DNA of 64,000 nucleotides from Pedobacter borealis DSM 19626 (GCF_000708285.2 NZ_JAUG01000013.1:1-64000), one strand, 5' to 3'. Shown: positions 54,307-63,362, counted from the first letter of the stretch. A program made the numbers and translations. The notes: generated by a model from the sequence alone, not told the origin.

Positions 54307-55380
54307 ATGAATAAATTTAACTCAATAGTCGCTGTCGCTTTTTTGGCAGTAACATTTACAGCCTGTAAAAAAGATACAGATGAACCTATTGTTGTAGTTC
54401 CACCATCTGATGGAAGTACTTTAACACTTAACGGATTAATAGGTGCTGAAACAGGAAGTGCTGCTGGTAATAGTGTTTATGTAGATTTTAGTACTGATAA
54501 GCAGACCTCTGTAGCAAGATCATCCTGGGATTTAGGTTTTTATAGCGGATCTGATTTTAGGGTTATTCTTAACAATACCACAGGTGCAGGTGCAAAAGTG
54601 ATTACTACTGCAAATGCCAGTCTTGCCACTGTTAGTGAAGCTGATACCCTGGGGTTAACGTTAGCGGTTAGCCAGGCTAATCCGGCGAATACTGATTTTG
54701 CTTATTTCGATGCTATAAATGGAAGTCTTTCGAGTACCGTAATCCCAGCAGTTTCAGCAACAGCCGCTGATAACAAGATTATTATCTTGAACCGCGGTAC
54801 AGCTGGCGGTATCGCAGCAAGATCTTGGATCAAACTTAAAGTAATCAGAAATGCCTCTGGTGGTTATACTTTACAGTATGGTAAAATCAAAGAAACTACA
54901 AATTTTACAACAGTTGATATTCCAAAAGATGCAAACTTTAACTTTAAGTTCGTATCGCTTACAAATGGAGCCATTGTTAACGCACAGCCTGAAAAAACAA
55001 ATTGGGATTTGGAGTGGACTTACTCTGTTTACCAGACTACTTTTTCAGGCGTTCTGGTTCCATATAACTTTTCTGATTTGGTTTTCATTAACAGTTTAGG
55101 CGGTACATCTGCTGCAGTTGTTACCATTACAGATTCAAAAACTTATGCGTCATTTTCGGAATCAAACATTGCTGGAGAAACATTTTTAACAAATAGGGAT
55201 GTAATTGGGGCAGGTTGGAGAAGTACGCAACCTGCTACTGGTGTTAACACAAAGGTTTTTTATCTAATTAAAGATGCTGCTGGAAACGTGTACAAACTGA
55301 AATTTATTTCGATGGGTGCCGGCGATGCAGGAACACGTGGTAAACCAGTAATTGAATATAAATTGGTAAAAAAGGGATAA
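54307..55380 (+). CDS. hmuY: HmuY-family heme-binding lipoprotein
   Basis: 357 residues. Lipoprotein signal MNKFNSIVAVAFLAVTFTAC with the lipobox Cys at 20. The HmuY fold is suggested by the SSWDLGFYSGSDFRVILNN segment near residue 75 and by TNWDLEWTYSVYQTTFSGV near 235, the paired Trp-Asp strands of the family. HmuY proteins bind heme at the surface and hand it to an HmuR-type receptor, encoded just upstream (25-bp gap). Confidence 0.83.
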   Translation: MNKFNSIVAVAFLAVTFTACKKDTDEPIVVVPPSDGSTLTLNGLIGAETGSAAGNSVYVDFSTDKQTSVARSSWDLGFYSGSDFRVILNNTTGAGAKVITTANASLATVSEADTLGLTLAVSQANPANTDFAYFDAINGSLSSTVIPAVSATAADNKIIILNRGTAGGIAARSWIKLKVIRNASGGYTLQYGKIKETTNFTTVDIPKDANFNFKFVSLTNGAIVNAQPEKTNWDLEWTYSVYQTTFSGVLVPYNFSDLVFINSLGGTSAAVVTITDSKTYASFSESNIAGETFLTNRDVIGAGWRSTQPATGVNTKVFYLIKDAAGNVYKLKFISMGAGDAGTRGKPVIEYKLVKKG

Positions 55381-55427
55381 TTTAAGCTAAGGCTTACTAA
55401 AAAAATATGTTTTGTTAGTTGGATATA

Positions 55428-55455
55428 GGCTCTCCGCGATGGGGAGCCTTATCTT
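55428..55455 (+). terminator. Terminator of the hmu operon
   Basis: Stem GGCTCTCC/GGGGAGCC with a GCGAT loop and a T-rich tail, 48 bp after the hmuY stop. Confidence 0.8.
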
Positions 55456-55468
55456 TTTATAGGTGGCC

Positions 55469-55515
55469 AGACTTACGAAGTCTATAGGCCACTTGCAGAT
55501 AGACTTCGTAAGTCT
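55469..55515. repeat. 17-bp inverted repeat
   Basis: AGACTTACGAAGTCTAT (55469-55485) and its exact complement at 55499-55515; each arm is itself nearly palindromic. A typical dispersed intergenic palindrome. Confidence 0.7.
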
Positions 55516-55526
55516 ACCCAAAACGC

Positions 55527-55558
55527 AAAAAGGGCCCTGGCATACCAGAACCCTTTTT
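55527..55558 (-). terminator. Terminator of the histone-like gene
   Basis: AAAAAGGG-CC-CTGG / CCAG-AA-CCCTTTTT forms a long stem with a small internal mismatch and T-run on the minus strand, about 20 bp after the stop at 55578. Confidence 0.75.
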
Positions 55559-55577
55559 GTTTCTTACTCGCGAAATA

Positions 55578-55757
55578 TTATTTTCCAGAGTTTTTCTTGT
55601 CAGTTACTTCTGCACGGATTTCTTGTGCTAAAACTTTAAGATCTTGCATTGCTTTACGCACACGAGTACCAGCAGCTGCATTGCCAGCATTATAAAATTT
55701 TTCTACATCTGCTTCAATAGCAGCAACAGCAGCTTTAACTTTTGAGAATTTTTCCAT
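55578..55757 (-). CDS. Histone H1-like (Hc1-type) small basic protein
   Basis: 59 residues (ATG 55757, stop 55578-55580). Reads as one long helix: MEKFSKVKAAVAAIEADVEK, then FYNAGNAAAGTRVRKAMQDL and an Arg/Lys-rich end. This matches the Hc1-like histone H1 family found as small abundant DNA-binding proteins in Bacteroidota. Lies between the hmu operon and heme oxygenase with its own terminator, so an independent gene. Confidence 0.8.
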   Translation of the reverse strand: MEKFSKVKAAVAAIEADVEKFYNAGNAAAGTRVRKAMQDLKVLAQEIRAEVTDKKNSGK

Positions 55758-55939
55758 CGCTAATTGATGTTTTTAAGGTTTAAAAAATTTATTTTTTCAA
55801 TAATACATATTTACCTTGAATTAACAACAGAAAGCAAATATTTATTTGAAAGAAGTTTTGCACATTTACACAATCAAAAAAATGCCCTGGCACTATTATA
55901 GAGGTATTTTTTCTAATTTTGAGATCAAAATCTGGCAAC

Positions 55940-56524
55940 TTAATTCAGTTGTTTCGATAAGTTGATCAGGTTATTGAAGGTTAAATTGGCGCTATTTATA
56001 CAGCGTTTATAATCTGCCTCAGCAACCGTCTGGTTTATTACAGAGACAAATATTTTCCATTTCGTACTCAGCTCATCGCCATAAACACCATAATAATTTA
56101 GGCCTCCTTCCTGGTCTTTAAAATTTGGATTGGCTAAAATATGCCTTTTAATTACGTTTCCGCCCAATGTAGCCCCTTCTAGCACATACAACGCACCTAA
56201 AACTTCGGCAGTATTTTTTTCTGGAACAAACAATTCAAAATCTAAACCTGGCAATGTTAAACTATCTATATTCCAATATTTTAAATCTTCTTCTAAAGCA
56301 GTGAGTTTCAATCTGCTTTTCATTTCCAATTGTTCGGCAATAGCTGCATCCAGCATATTCGCGAGCGTATTCTCTAATTTTTGGTGAATAATATAATTAA
56401 TGGTTAACAGCTTTTTATACTGATCAATGCTTAAAGAATTGTTCATAATCTCATTCACAAACATTAAGGATTCTAATGTTTTATGGTTTTCTGCTGTTTC
56501 AGTTCTCAATAAATTGGCAATCAT
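55940..56524 (-). CDS. bphO: Biliverdin-producing heme oxygenase (BphO-like)
   Basis: 194 residues, the usual length of bacterial HO. The proximal heme ligand is His14 in TAENHKTLES, and LYVLEGATLGGNVIK matches the distal helix signature (YVLEGSTLGG) of the phytochrome-linked BphO branch. It opens heme to biliverdin, iron and CO. The genes just upstream on the same strand encode a response regulator and a bacteriophytochrome, which needs biliverdin. Confidence 0.92.
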   Translation of the reverse strand: MIANLLRTETAENHKTLESLMFVNEIMNNSLSIDQYKKLLTINYIIHQKLENTLANMLDAAIAEQLEMKSRLKLTALEEDLKYWNIDSLTLPGLDFELFVPEKNTAEVLGALYVLEGATLGGNVIKRHILANPNFKDQEGGLNYYGVYGDELSTKWKIFVSVINQTVAEADYKRCINSANLTFNNLINLSKQLN

Positions 56525-56599
56525 TATTTGGATTTTAATTATTAAAAAGAAAAGATCCGGAATTAATATCCGAATCTCTCCATATGTTTTTATAAAATT

Positions 56600-57019
56600 T
56601 TAATTTAACCTCAAATGTTGGTTAAACCAAAAATCGTGTACAGAATGTACACATTTAAGCAAACTCTCGTAACCATCAGGTTTGGTAAGATAGGCGTTGG
56701 CACCAAACTCAATTGATGCTTTTACATCATCAGGATTATCAGATGTAGAAAACAAGATTACAGGTATAGTTTTGAGATAAGGAATATCCCGTATAAATTT
56801 TAACAGATCTAATCCCGATAAGCCGGGCAAATTCAAATCAAGCAAAATTAATTTAGGTTTGGTTTTATTTTCCGCAAAATGCTGAAGTTTTTGTAATGCC
56901 TCTGCCCCATCTTCAATTATAGTTAAATTAAGTGTATCCTTAACCTCTTGTACAGCACTTTGCATAAAAAATGCATAGTCTATATCATCCTCAACATAAA
57001 ATATATCTGGTGTTTTCAT
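56600..57019 (-). CDS. Response regulator, Rcp1-like, partner of the phytochrome
   Basis: A single receiver domain of 139 residues. Acidic pocket D11/D12, phospho-acceptor D61 in LILLDLNLPGLSG, and conserved K113 in LTKPDG. No output domain, like cyanobacterial Rcp1. One base separates its start from the stop of the phytochrome gene, so they are translationally coupled. Confidence 0.93.
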   Translation of the reverse strand: MKTPDIFYVEDDIDYAFFMQSAVQEVKDTLNLTIIEDGAEALQKLQHFAENKTKPKLILLDLNLPGLSGLDLLKFIRDIPYLKTIPVILFSTSDNPDDVKASIEFGANAYLTKPDGYESLLKCVHSVHDFWFNQHLRLN

Positions 57020-57020
57020 C

Positions 57021-59234
57021 TTATCTGTTTTTAAAAGCTACAAAAAAGGTAGATCCTACATTTAACTTACTCTCAAACCAAACCCTGCCATTGTGTTTTT
57101 CTACAACCCTTTTTACAATTGCCAGTCCCACTCCTGTTCCTTCTATTTCCTTAACATTATCCATGCGCTTAAAAAGCTCAAAAACCCGATCGTAATAACG
57201 GTTGTCGATTCCTATTCCATTATCTTTAACTGCGTAGATAGTCTCCCCTCCATCAATATACGCAGAAACCTCTACCTTCGGTTTGTCCACCATGGCAGAG
57301 TATTTTACCGCGTTACCAATCAAGTTTGTGAAAACCTGCGCTATCATGGTCTTATCTCCTTTTATATTTGGGAGTTCCCCCAAAACTAATTCGGTACGGT
57401 CTGCTTTAAAGGCCGACCACACTTCGCTTCTTATTTCTTTTAACAGCGATGCTATATCAACTGTTTCAAAATTTATTTCAGAACGGCCAACTCTTGCTAA
57501 ATTTAGGATCTCTTTAATTAAGAAATTCATTTTATCGGCGCCTACTAAAATCCTACCCAACATTTTTTGACCATTTTCATCAATGCTCTTATTTTTAAGC
57601 ATAAGCTCAGCATAAGTTTTTATCGAGGTCAATGGTGTTCTTAAATCGTGCGAAACCGTATAGCTAAAAGTATCTAATTCTTCGTAAGCGGCCTGTAGCT
57701 TTTCGTTAAGTAGCCTAATTTCGTTCGCCTTTTTATTGATGTCGGTAATTATAATTTCGCGTATCCTTAAAACCGAGGCGATTTCCTCAGCCATCCATTT
57801 TTCAGATGTATTGTTAACAACCTGCGACCAAATTTCGAAAGATTTACGGGGAGATAGACTCAACAAGCCATTTTCTGAAGGAACTACAGGTTTTTCAGGG
57901 TTTCCAGCCCAATTCACAGTGGTAATAATTTCGGGTTTAAACCAGATAATCATTTCACCCATTTCTTTATTTAGCATACATGAAAGAATTCCAGCGGATA
58001 TTGACTTGTATTTTTTAGCTGGAGAATGGATTTCAGGCAATCGATGGGTATAATATATCGATTCATCATTGGTTGTTTTTAACCAATCAACAAGTTCTCT
58101 TATTTCCTCTTCTGATGGTACATTTCCAAGAGTTTTAAGTTCATTTTCGAAAATAATGGCCACTCCCGAAGCTTTAGTTGCATCTAAAATGGTTCTTTTG
58201 TGGGTAGTTATGGCTTCAATTAAATATTTATCACGGTTTAAATGTTCTAAAAGAACATTCGCGGTACTTTTAAATTGTTCAATAACGGCTGCATCTTCTT
58301 CTTCCTGGCGGTATTCTAAAGCTGAAGAAAGAATCTGCCCTATTAATTTAGCGCCTTCTCTGGCTTTATAGTCTATAAACTTAGGACTATAGTTATGGCA
58401 GGCAATTAACCCCCATAATTCGCCATGAGCGATTAAGGATATGCTAAAACTCGAATGAACACCCATATTCTTCAGATATTGAATATGTATGGGCGATACG
58501 GCGCGTAAGCCACCATTGGTTAAATCGAGTGCCTCGTTTTCTTTAAAAGTTAGAATTGGCGAATCAGTTATGTTTACATCGGCAATTAACCTGGTCAGAT
58601 TGAGTTTATAAAGCACCCGAGCCTGTTTAGGAATATCAGATGCGGGGTAATGCAATCCAAAAAATGGTTCTAAATCTGGTTCTTTTTCTTCAGCTACAAC
58701 TTCGCCATGACCATCCTCTAAAAATTTATAGATCATAATCCGATCGTAATTGATCAGTTTTTTTACCTCTTGAGCAGCACCCTTTAACAGCGCTGAAATG
58801 CTTTTCCCCTGAAGCATAGACGAGGCAGAACGACCTATAGAACTTTGAATATCGAATTGTAAGGTTACCGGCTCAAATTCCAAAAGCCAATTACTTTCAG
58901 ATGATGAAATAATCAGATAAAAAGAAAGGCCATTAATTTCAACAGGATAGGGACTAATTGCATCAAAGCTTTTACGGATGATACCTAGTTTAAGTAATTC
59001 TTCGATATTAAATGCTGTATCTTGTTGTTTGATAAACTGGTTTAAGACTGAAAGCTGTTTGTTTAATAGACTTTTAGCTTCTTTTGCTAAAAAAACTTCT
59101 ACATTTTCACTAATGTAGGTAATGAACAGGCTGTTCTTATCAACTGCTAATAGAAAGCCATGTGATTGAATTTTACCAGGAATATGAATGGGTTCTTTAT
59201 CGCAATTGCTTAGGTCTACAGAAAATTTAGTCAT
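57021..59234 (-). CDS. bphP: Bacteriophytochrome histidine kinase
   Basis: 737 residues: PAS (about 15-115), GAF (about 145-305), PHY (about 325-480), HisKA with H529 in YTVSHDLRTPL, and HATPase_c (N-box near 641, GTGVGL at 699-704). The biliverdin-linking Cys is C11 in SNCDKEPIHIPG, ahead of the PAS core as in bacterial phytochromes. PASDIP (197-202) and the PHY-tongue PRKSFEIW are conserved. One oddity: the usual IQPHG loop reads IQSHG. It senses red/far-red light and would phosphorylate the adjacent Rcp1-like protein. Confidence 0.95.
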   Translation of the reverse strand: MTKFSVDLSNCDKEPIHIPGKIQSHGFLLAVDKNSLFITYISENVEVFLAKEAKSLLNKQLSVLNQFIKQQDTAFNIEELLKLGIIRKSFDAISPYPVEINGLSFYLIISSSESNWLLEFEPVTLQFDIQSSIGRSASSMLQGKSISALLKGAAQEVKKLINYDRIMIYKFLEDGHGEVVAEEKEPDLEPFFGLHYPASDIPKQARVLYKLNLTRLIADVNITDSPILTFKENEALDLTNGGLRAVSPIHIQYLKNMGVHSSFSISLIAHGELWGLIACHNYSPKFIDYKAREGAKLIGQILSSALEYRQEEEDAAVIEQFKSTANVLLEHLNRDKYLIEAITTHKRTILDATKASGVAIIFENELKTLGNVPSEEEIRELVDWLKTTNDESIYYTHRLPEIHSPAKKYKSISAGILSCMLNKEMGEMIIWFKPEIITTVNWAGNPEKPVVPSENGLLSLSPRKSFEIWSQVVNNTSEKWMAEEIASVLRIREIIITDINKKANEIRLLNEKLQAAYEELDTFSYTVSHDLRTPLTSIKTYAELMLKNKSIDENGQKMLGRILVGADKMNFLIKEILNLARVGRSEINFETVDIASLLKEIRSEVWSAFKADRTELVLGELPNIKGDKTMIAQVFTNLIGNAVKYSAMVDKPKVEVSAYIDGGETIYAVKDNGIGIDNRYYDRVFELFKRMDNVKEIEGTGVGLAIVKRVVEKHNGRVWFESKLNVGSTFFVAFKNR

Positions 59235-59344
59235 ATGTATTTTGATGTTGCCGCGTATTTAATTTCACGAATTAACAAATATTAAGCCTCTTTTTAGAAT
59301 GTCTCTATTTTGCTAAATTCGGTTTTGAGATTTATTTTTTATTA

Positions 59345-59352
59345 TATATTTG
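59345..59352 (+). promoter_or_regulatory. Bacteroidota -7 promoter box (TATATTTG)
   Basis: TAnnTTTG match 27 bp before the TTG start of the response regulator at 59379, in the gap divergent from bphP. Confidence 0.45.
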
Positions 59353-59378
59353 TTTGAAATTTAAAATCCATCTCAACC

Positions 59379-59747
59379 TTGGCAAAGAAGAATATTTTGG
59401 TTATCGAAGATAATCATGCAATCCTTGATGTTATAACCCTTATTTTAGAAAGCGAAGCTTTTAACGTTGAAGGACTAAACAAAGGTGCTGATTTTATTAA
59501 CCATGTTCAGAAATTTAATCCAGATGTAATAATCATGGATATTATGCTCCCTGACACTGACGGAAGGCTGCTTTTAAAAGAACTTAAAGATACCGCAGCT
59601 ACACAGCATATTCCCGTTTTAATGATTTCTGCCCGTTATAATGCTAACAATTATACTTTAGATGGAATAGAAGCAGATGACTTTATGGCCAAACCATTTA
59701 ATATCGACGAATTGATGGATAAGATTTATGCATTATTAAGAAAGTAA
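59379..59747 (+). CDS. Single-domain response regulator
   Basis: 122-residue receiver with no output domain. Acidic residues E10/D11, phospho-acceptor D54 in IIMDIMLPDTDG, and K105 in FMAKPF. The start is TTG 59379 (MAKKNILVIED). Divergent from bphP; could be a second partner of the same phytochrome or of an unrelated kinase. Confidence 0.88.
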   Translation: MAKKNILVIEDNHAILDVITLILESEAFNVEGLNKGADFINHVQKFNPDVIIMDIMLPDTDGRLLLKELKDTAATQHIPVLMISARYNANNYTLDGIEADDFMAKPFNIDELMDKIYALLRK

Positions 59748-59752
59748 TTTTT

Positions 59753-60559
59753 TTATTCGGGCATACCAGGTAATTTTATTCCTCCCAGTTTTAAGTTTTT
59801 CATCAGCACTTCCAGAAAAGAAAGTTTGGTATCTGTAAAACCGTGTGCTTTAACCCAAACATTTAAACTTACTTTAAATCCACTATCTTCTAAAGCAGAC
59901 ACACCAATTCTTCTTTCTGGTGTTTTGAGACAATCTTTAAATTCATCGACAGTTTTATTGAAAACAGTTACGATCTGTTCATAATCGATACCATAGCTAA
60001 ACTTCATTTCAATATCCAACCTCCTGCTGCCTTCTCTGCTGATATTGATAATCACTTCATTTGATAATTTGCCATTTGGAATAACTACGGTTCTGTTATC
60101 GAATGTTTTAACAATAGTATAAAATATCTGGATCGATGTTACAGTCCCTTCCTGACTTTGTGCAATAATATTATCGCCCACAACGAAAGGCTTCAACAGT
60201 AAAATCAATACACCACTGGCAAAATTTTGAAGTGTACCCGATAAAACCAGGCCTGCCGCAACTCCAATACCACCAATAAGTACCGTTAAAAAAGTAAGCT
60301 GAATGCCAATAATCTGCATTACGGTAATTACCAATAAAACCCTTAAGGTAATGAGTATTAAACTGGTTAAAAATGGACGCAGTGACGGATTTATATCTTT
60401 ACGGTGCATACCACCCTGCATCCATTTCCCAAGTAGCTTAATTAGCCATAAGCCTAAAATAAGCAGCACTATACCTAAAATTACCGATGGTCCTTTATCA
60501 ATTATCCAATCGTAGGCTTTATCATAAAAATGCTCGATGTTATTGGCATCAATCTTCAT
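59753..60559 (-). CDS. mscS: MscS-family mechanosensitive ion channel
   Basis: 268 residues. Three membrane helices (about 15-95) and the Gly/Ala-rich pore helix around GGIGVAAGLVLSGTLQNFASG, followed by the beta domain (FVVGDNIIAQSQEGTVTSIQIFYTIVKTFDNRTVVIPNG) and the C-terminal cage. The pore and vestibule segments match the small E. coli MscS type. Relieves osmotic downshock. Confidence 0.93.
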   Translation of the reverse strand: MKIDANNIEHFYDKAYDWIIDKGPSVILGIVLLILGLWLIKLLGKWMQGGMHRKDINPSLRPFLTSLILITLRVLLVITVMQIIGIQLTFLTVLIGGIGVAAGLVLSGTLQNFASGVLILLLKPFVVGDNIIAQSQEGTVTSIQIFYTIVKTFDNRTVVIPNGKLSNEVIINISREGSRRLDIEMKFSYGIDYEQIVTVFNKTVDEFKDCLKTPERRIGVSALEDSGFKVSLNVWVKAHGFTDTKLSFLEVLMKNLKLGGIKLPGMPE

Positions 60560-60583
60560 AAACTAGCATTTTGCTTCTAATTA

Positions 60584-60739
60584 CTAGGGTTTTTTATGTT
60601 TAACGGACGCATCTTTAGTTACATTTACTTTCTTGGCATCTTTGGCTGATGTTACTTTATCATCAGCACCTTTAGCTTTTGCATTTTTCGGTGCGGTAGC
60701 CTTGCTACTTTCTGCCGGTGTTTTAGAATTTTTCATCAT
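60584..60739 (-). CDS. Small Lys/Ala-rich protein
   Basis: 51 residues (ATG 60739 or 60736, TAG 60584-60586). About a third Lys or Ala with no hydrophobic core (KNSKTPAESSKATAPKNAK, later AKDAKKVNVTKDASVKHKK). Resembles small disordered, histone-tail-like proteins. Nine bases upstream of its start lies the SpoIIAA-like stop, so the two may be co-transcribed. Confidence 0.5.
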   Translation of the reverse strand: MMKNSKTPAESSKATAPKNAKAKGADDKVTSAKDAKKVNVTKDASVKHKKP

Positions 60740-60748
60740 TTTTAATCG

Positions 60749-61117
60749 TTAGTCTTCAGCATTCAGCCAGGCCTTAGCTTCTTCTATCTCTTCAGGTTTA
60801 AAGCCTTTTGATTTACCTGGCGTAGCCACCGTGAAAACATCAGTAAACCACTCTACTCCTTTTTCGGCGCTTACCACGGCTATTTTTTTCCATTTGGTAA
60901 AATTTTTCAAACCTGCTTTAACATCTTGTACCCAGGCACCAGCTGTAAAATTCTTCACGTCAGTTTCTAAAACGAGCAGATACCTGATTTCCTTAAATCG
61001 CTCAGCGGTTCTTTTCAAACCGGTTAATAAAACATTCTTTACATCATCGCTTGTCACTTCTCCGGTAGCCCTTACGCCAAAAATATGATCTGGTAGTCCT
61101 GTTATTTCTGTTAGCAT
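60749..61117 (-). CDS. SpoIIAA-like/SEC14-type STAS protein
   Basis: 122 residues of the SpoIIAA-like family. Segments GVRATGEVTSDDVKNVLL and WKKIAVVSAEKGVEWF and the final EEIEEAKAWL are typical. No clear phosphorylatable DSSG motif; the family may bind lipid or act as a regulator. Clustered with MscS and Ku, which suggests a stress-related neighbourhood. Confidence 0.8.
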   Translation of the reverse strand: MLTEITGLPDHIFGVRATGEVTSDDVKNVLLTGLKRTAERFKEIRYLLVLETDVKNFTAGAWVQDVKAGLKNFTKWKKIAVVSAEKGVEWFTDVFTVATPGKSKGFKPEEIEEAKAWLNAED

Positions 61118-61256
61118 AATTATTCATTTATTTAAGAACACACTAATTCATCAAGATGTTTGCCATTTAAATAAATTCTGAAAAGTTGAGTGCCAACAAA
61201 AACACTATCTTATTGATACTGTTATACAAACAACTTTTATAAAATAAAACAATCCT

Positions 61257-62375
61257 ATGAAAACTAACTGGTTAAAACCTGCTTCATTTATTTGTGCTGT
61301 GGCTGTTTGTATTGCTGCTTGTACAGGCGGAACAAAAACGACTACAATTACAGATTCGACCATAACCGACTCTTCAGTAACTGCAGCATTAAAACCTGCC
61401 GGGCCTGCTCCTGAATGGGGAAAAACAATAAAACCAGAAATGCAGGCTGTAATAGAAAAATTAAATAGCTATGGAGATAAGCCTTTAGAAACTTTAAGTG
61501 CTGCCGATGCACGTAAAAATCATACACCAACTGATGCGGTAATGGATTTGGCAAAACAAAACAATATTACCATACCAACTACTAAGGTAGATACTATAGG
61601 GAAAGATATTGATGTTACCGGAGGCAAAATCCATCTGCGTATTTATACGCCAAAAGCAGGCAACGGACCTTATCCGTTAATTGTTTATTACCATGGCGGT
61701 GGTTTCGTTATTGCCAATTTAGATGTTTATAATGCATCTGCACAGGCATTGGCAGAGCAGGTTGGTGCAGTTGTGGTTTCTGTTGCTTACCGCTTAGCGC
61801 CCGAAAACAAATTCCCCACTGCGCATAACGATGCTTTTACAGCTTATGAATGGGCAGTTAAAAATGCAGTAGATTTAAAAGCCGATCCGGCTAAGATTGC
61901 AATTGTTGGTGAAAGTGCGGGTGGAAATTTAGCAGCAAATGTATCTATTATGGCGAGGGACAGACACATTATGCTTCCTGTGCACCAGGTTTTGATTTAT
62001 CCCATTGCTCAGGCAGATATGAACACCGAATCTTATAAAATGTATGAAAAAGCAAAACCGCTAAACAAAGCAATGATGGGGTGGTTTACAGAGAAATATC
62101 TGACTACAATTATTGAAGCACAGGACCCTAAAATATCATTGGTTAATGCCAATTTAAATGGGCTTCCATCAACAACTATTATTACAGCCGAAATAGATCC
62201 CTTACATGATGATGGTGTAATACTCGCTGATCAATTGAAAGCTGCCGGGGTAAAAGTTGACAGTAAAAATTATGAGGGTGTAACACATGAATTTTTTGGT
62301 ATGGCGCTGCTTGTGCCAGAAGCGAAGGCTGCTCAGGCTTATGCCGCACATCAATTGAAGGCTGCTTTTAAATAA
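61257..62375 (+). CDS. Alpha/beta hydrolase, HSL-type lipoprotein esterase
   Basis: 372 residues. A lipoprotein signal (MKTNWLKPASFICAVAVCIA, lipobox Cys at 22) precedes a Thr-rich linker, then the hormone-sensitive-lipase fold: HGGGFV oxyanion motif, nucleophile Ser in VGESAGGN, Asp in EIDPLHDD and His in VTHEFFGM. Likely an esterase on the periplasmic face; the substrate is unknown. Confidence 0.9.
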   Translation: MKTNWLKPASFICAVAVCIAACTGGTKTTTITDSTITDSSVTAALKPAGPAPEWGKTIKPEMQAVIEKLNSYGDKPLETLSAADARKNHTPTDAVMDLAKQNNITIPTTKVDTIGKDIDVTGGKIHLRIYTPKAGNGPYPLIVYYHGGGFVIANLDVYNASAQALAEQVGAVVVSVAYRLAPENKFPTAHNDAFTAYEWAVKNAVDLKADPAKIAIVGESAGGNLAANVSIMARDRHIMLPVHQVLIYPIAQADMNTESYKMYEKAKPLNKAMMGWFTEKYLTTIIEAQDPKISLVNANLNGLPSTTIITAEIDPLHDDGVILADQLKAAGVKVDSKNYEGVTHEFFGMALLVPEAKAAQAYAAHQLKAAFK

Positions 62376-62376
62376 A

Positions 62377-62415
62377 AAACAGCCCTGGAGTGGTATTTAC
62401 TCCAGGACTGTTCTT
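62377..62415. terminator. Bidirectional terminator after the esterase
   Basis: AACAG-CC-CTGGAGT pairs with ACTCCAG-GA-CTGTT around a 7-base loop, between convergent genes. Confidence 0.75.
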
Positions 62416-62462
62416 GCATGGCGTTTTTAACTCAAAACTCCCAACTGCAAACTCCAAACTAA

Positions 62463-63233
62463 CTAAGCTCCTTTCTTTGAGCCCAAACTCTGCATCAATT
62501 GATCATACAGGTCATCGCTTGTAGCTTTTTGTGGTTTCATCTTTTTAACCGTTGCGCGTTTGCCTTTAGACTTCGCTTTAATAATCTTCAAGAGTTCGCT
62601 ACTGTAATCATCTTTAAAGGCGCTCAAGTCGAATTTAGAACTGTATTGTTTAATCAAGGCCAAGCCCACATCCATTTCTTTTTTGGTGATGGTAATATCA
62701 TCAACCTTGTTAATTTCTGATAAACTCCTTATTTCCTGCTCAAACCTGATTTTAGTAATCACAATTACATGTTCCATGGGATGGATAACACAAAGATTTT
62801 CTGTATTCCGTAGTACAAATCTAGCCACTCCAGCCTTACCCGATTTTTCTAAGGCCTTTAGCAATAATCCATAAGCTTTTTTACCCTGCTTTTCAGGCTC
62901 TGTATAATAAGAAGTTTCATAATAAATAGGATTAATATCTTTTATATCAACGAAATTCTCTAATTCAATAATTTTAGTTTTTTCAGGCGCAGCCTCTTCA
63001 AAATCGGTCTTATCTAAAACAATGTATCTGTCTTTTAAAAAATAGCCTCTAACAATCTTCTCATAAGGCACTTCTTTATGGGTATTTTCATTCACCCTTA
63101 AAAATTTAATCTTTGCATGATCGCGTTCATCGAGCATATCTAAATCGATATTACTATTCTGGACAGCAGAAAACAACTTAATTGGAATGTTTACCAAACC
63201 AAATCCAATAGAACCTTTCCATATTGATCTCAT
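62463..63233 (-). CDS. ku: Ku protein, non-homologous end joining
   Basis: Homodimeric DNA-end-binding protein of bacterial NHEJ. 256 residues from the ATG at 63233 (MRSIWKGSIGFGLVNIPIKL, the invariant opening); a frame from 63257 adds eight residues. The beta-barrel ring region and the basic C-terminal tail (KGKRATVKKMKPQK) are present. Its partner LigD is not in the window. Confidence 0.94.
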   Translation of the reverse strand: MRSIWKGSIGFGLVNIPIKLFSAVQNSNIDLDMLDERDHAKIKFLRVNENTHKEVPYEKIVRGYFLKDRYIVLDKTDFEEAAPEKTKIIELENFVDIKDINPIYYETSYYTEPEKQGKKAYGLLLKALEKSGKAGVARFVLRNTENLCVIHPMEHVIVITKIRFEQEIRSLSEINKVDDITITKKEMDVGLALIKQYSSKFDLSAFKDDYSSELLKIIKAKSKGKRATVKKMKPQKATSDDLYDQLMQSLGSKKGA

Positions 63234-63362
63234 AGTTAAATATTTACTTACTAACAAGCGTCTAAATCAGATTGTTTTGCCTTTATTAAGCGTAAATTGA
63301 GGAAATCACAAACTATTTAGATAATACAATGTTATTTAAGTATTAAACCTATTTGAATACAT

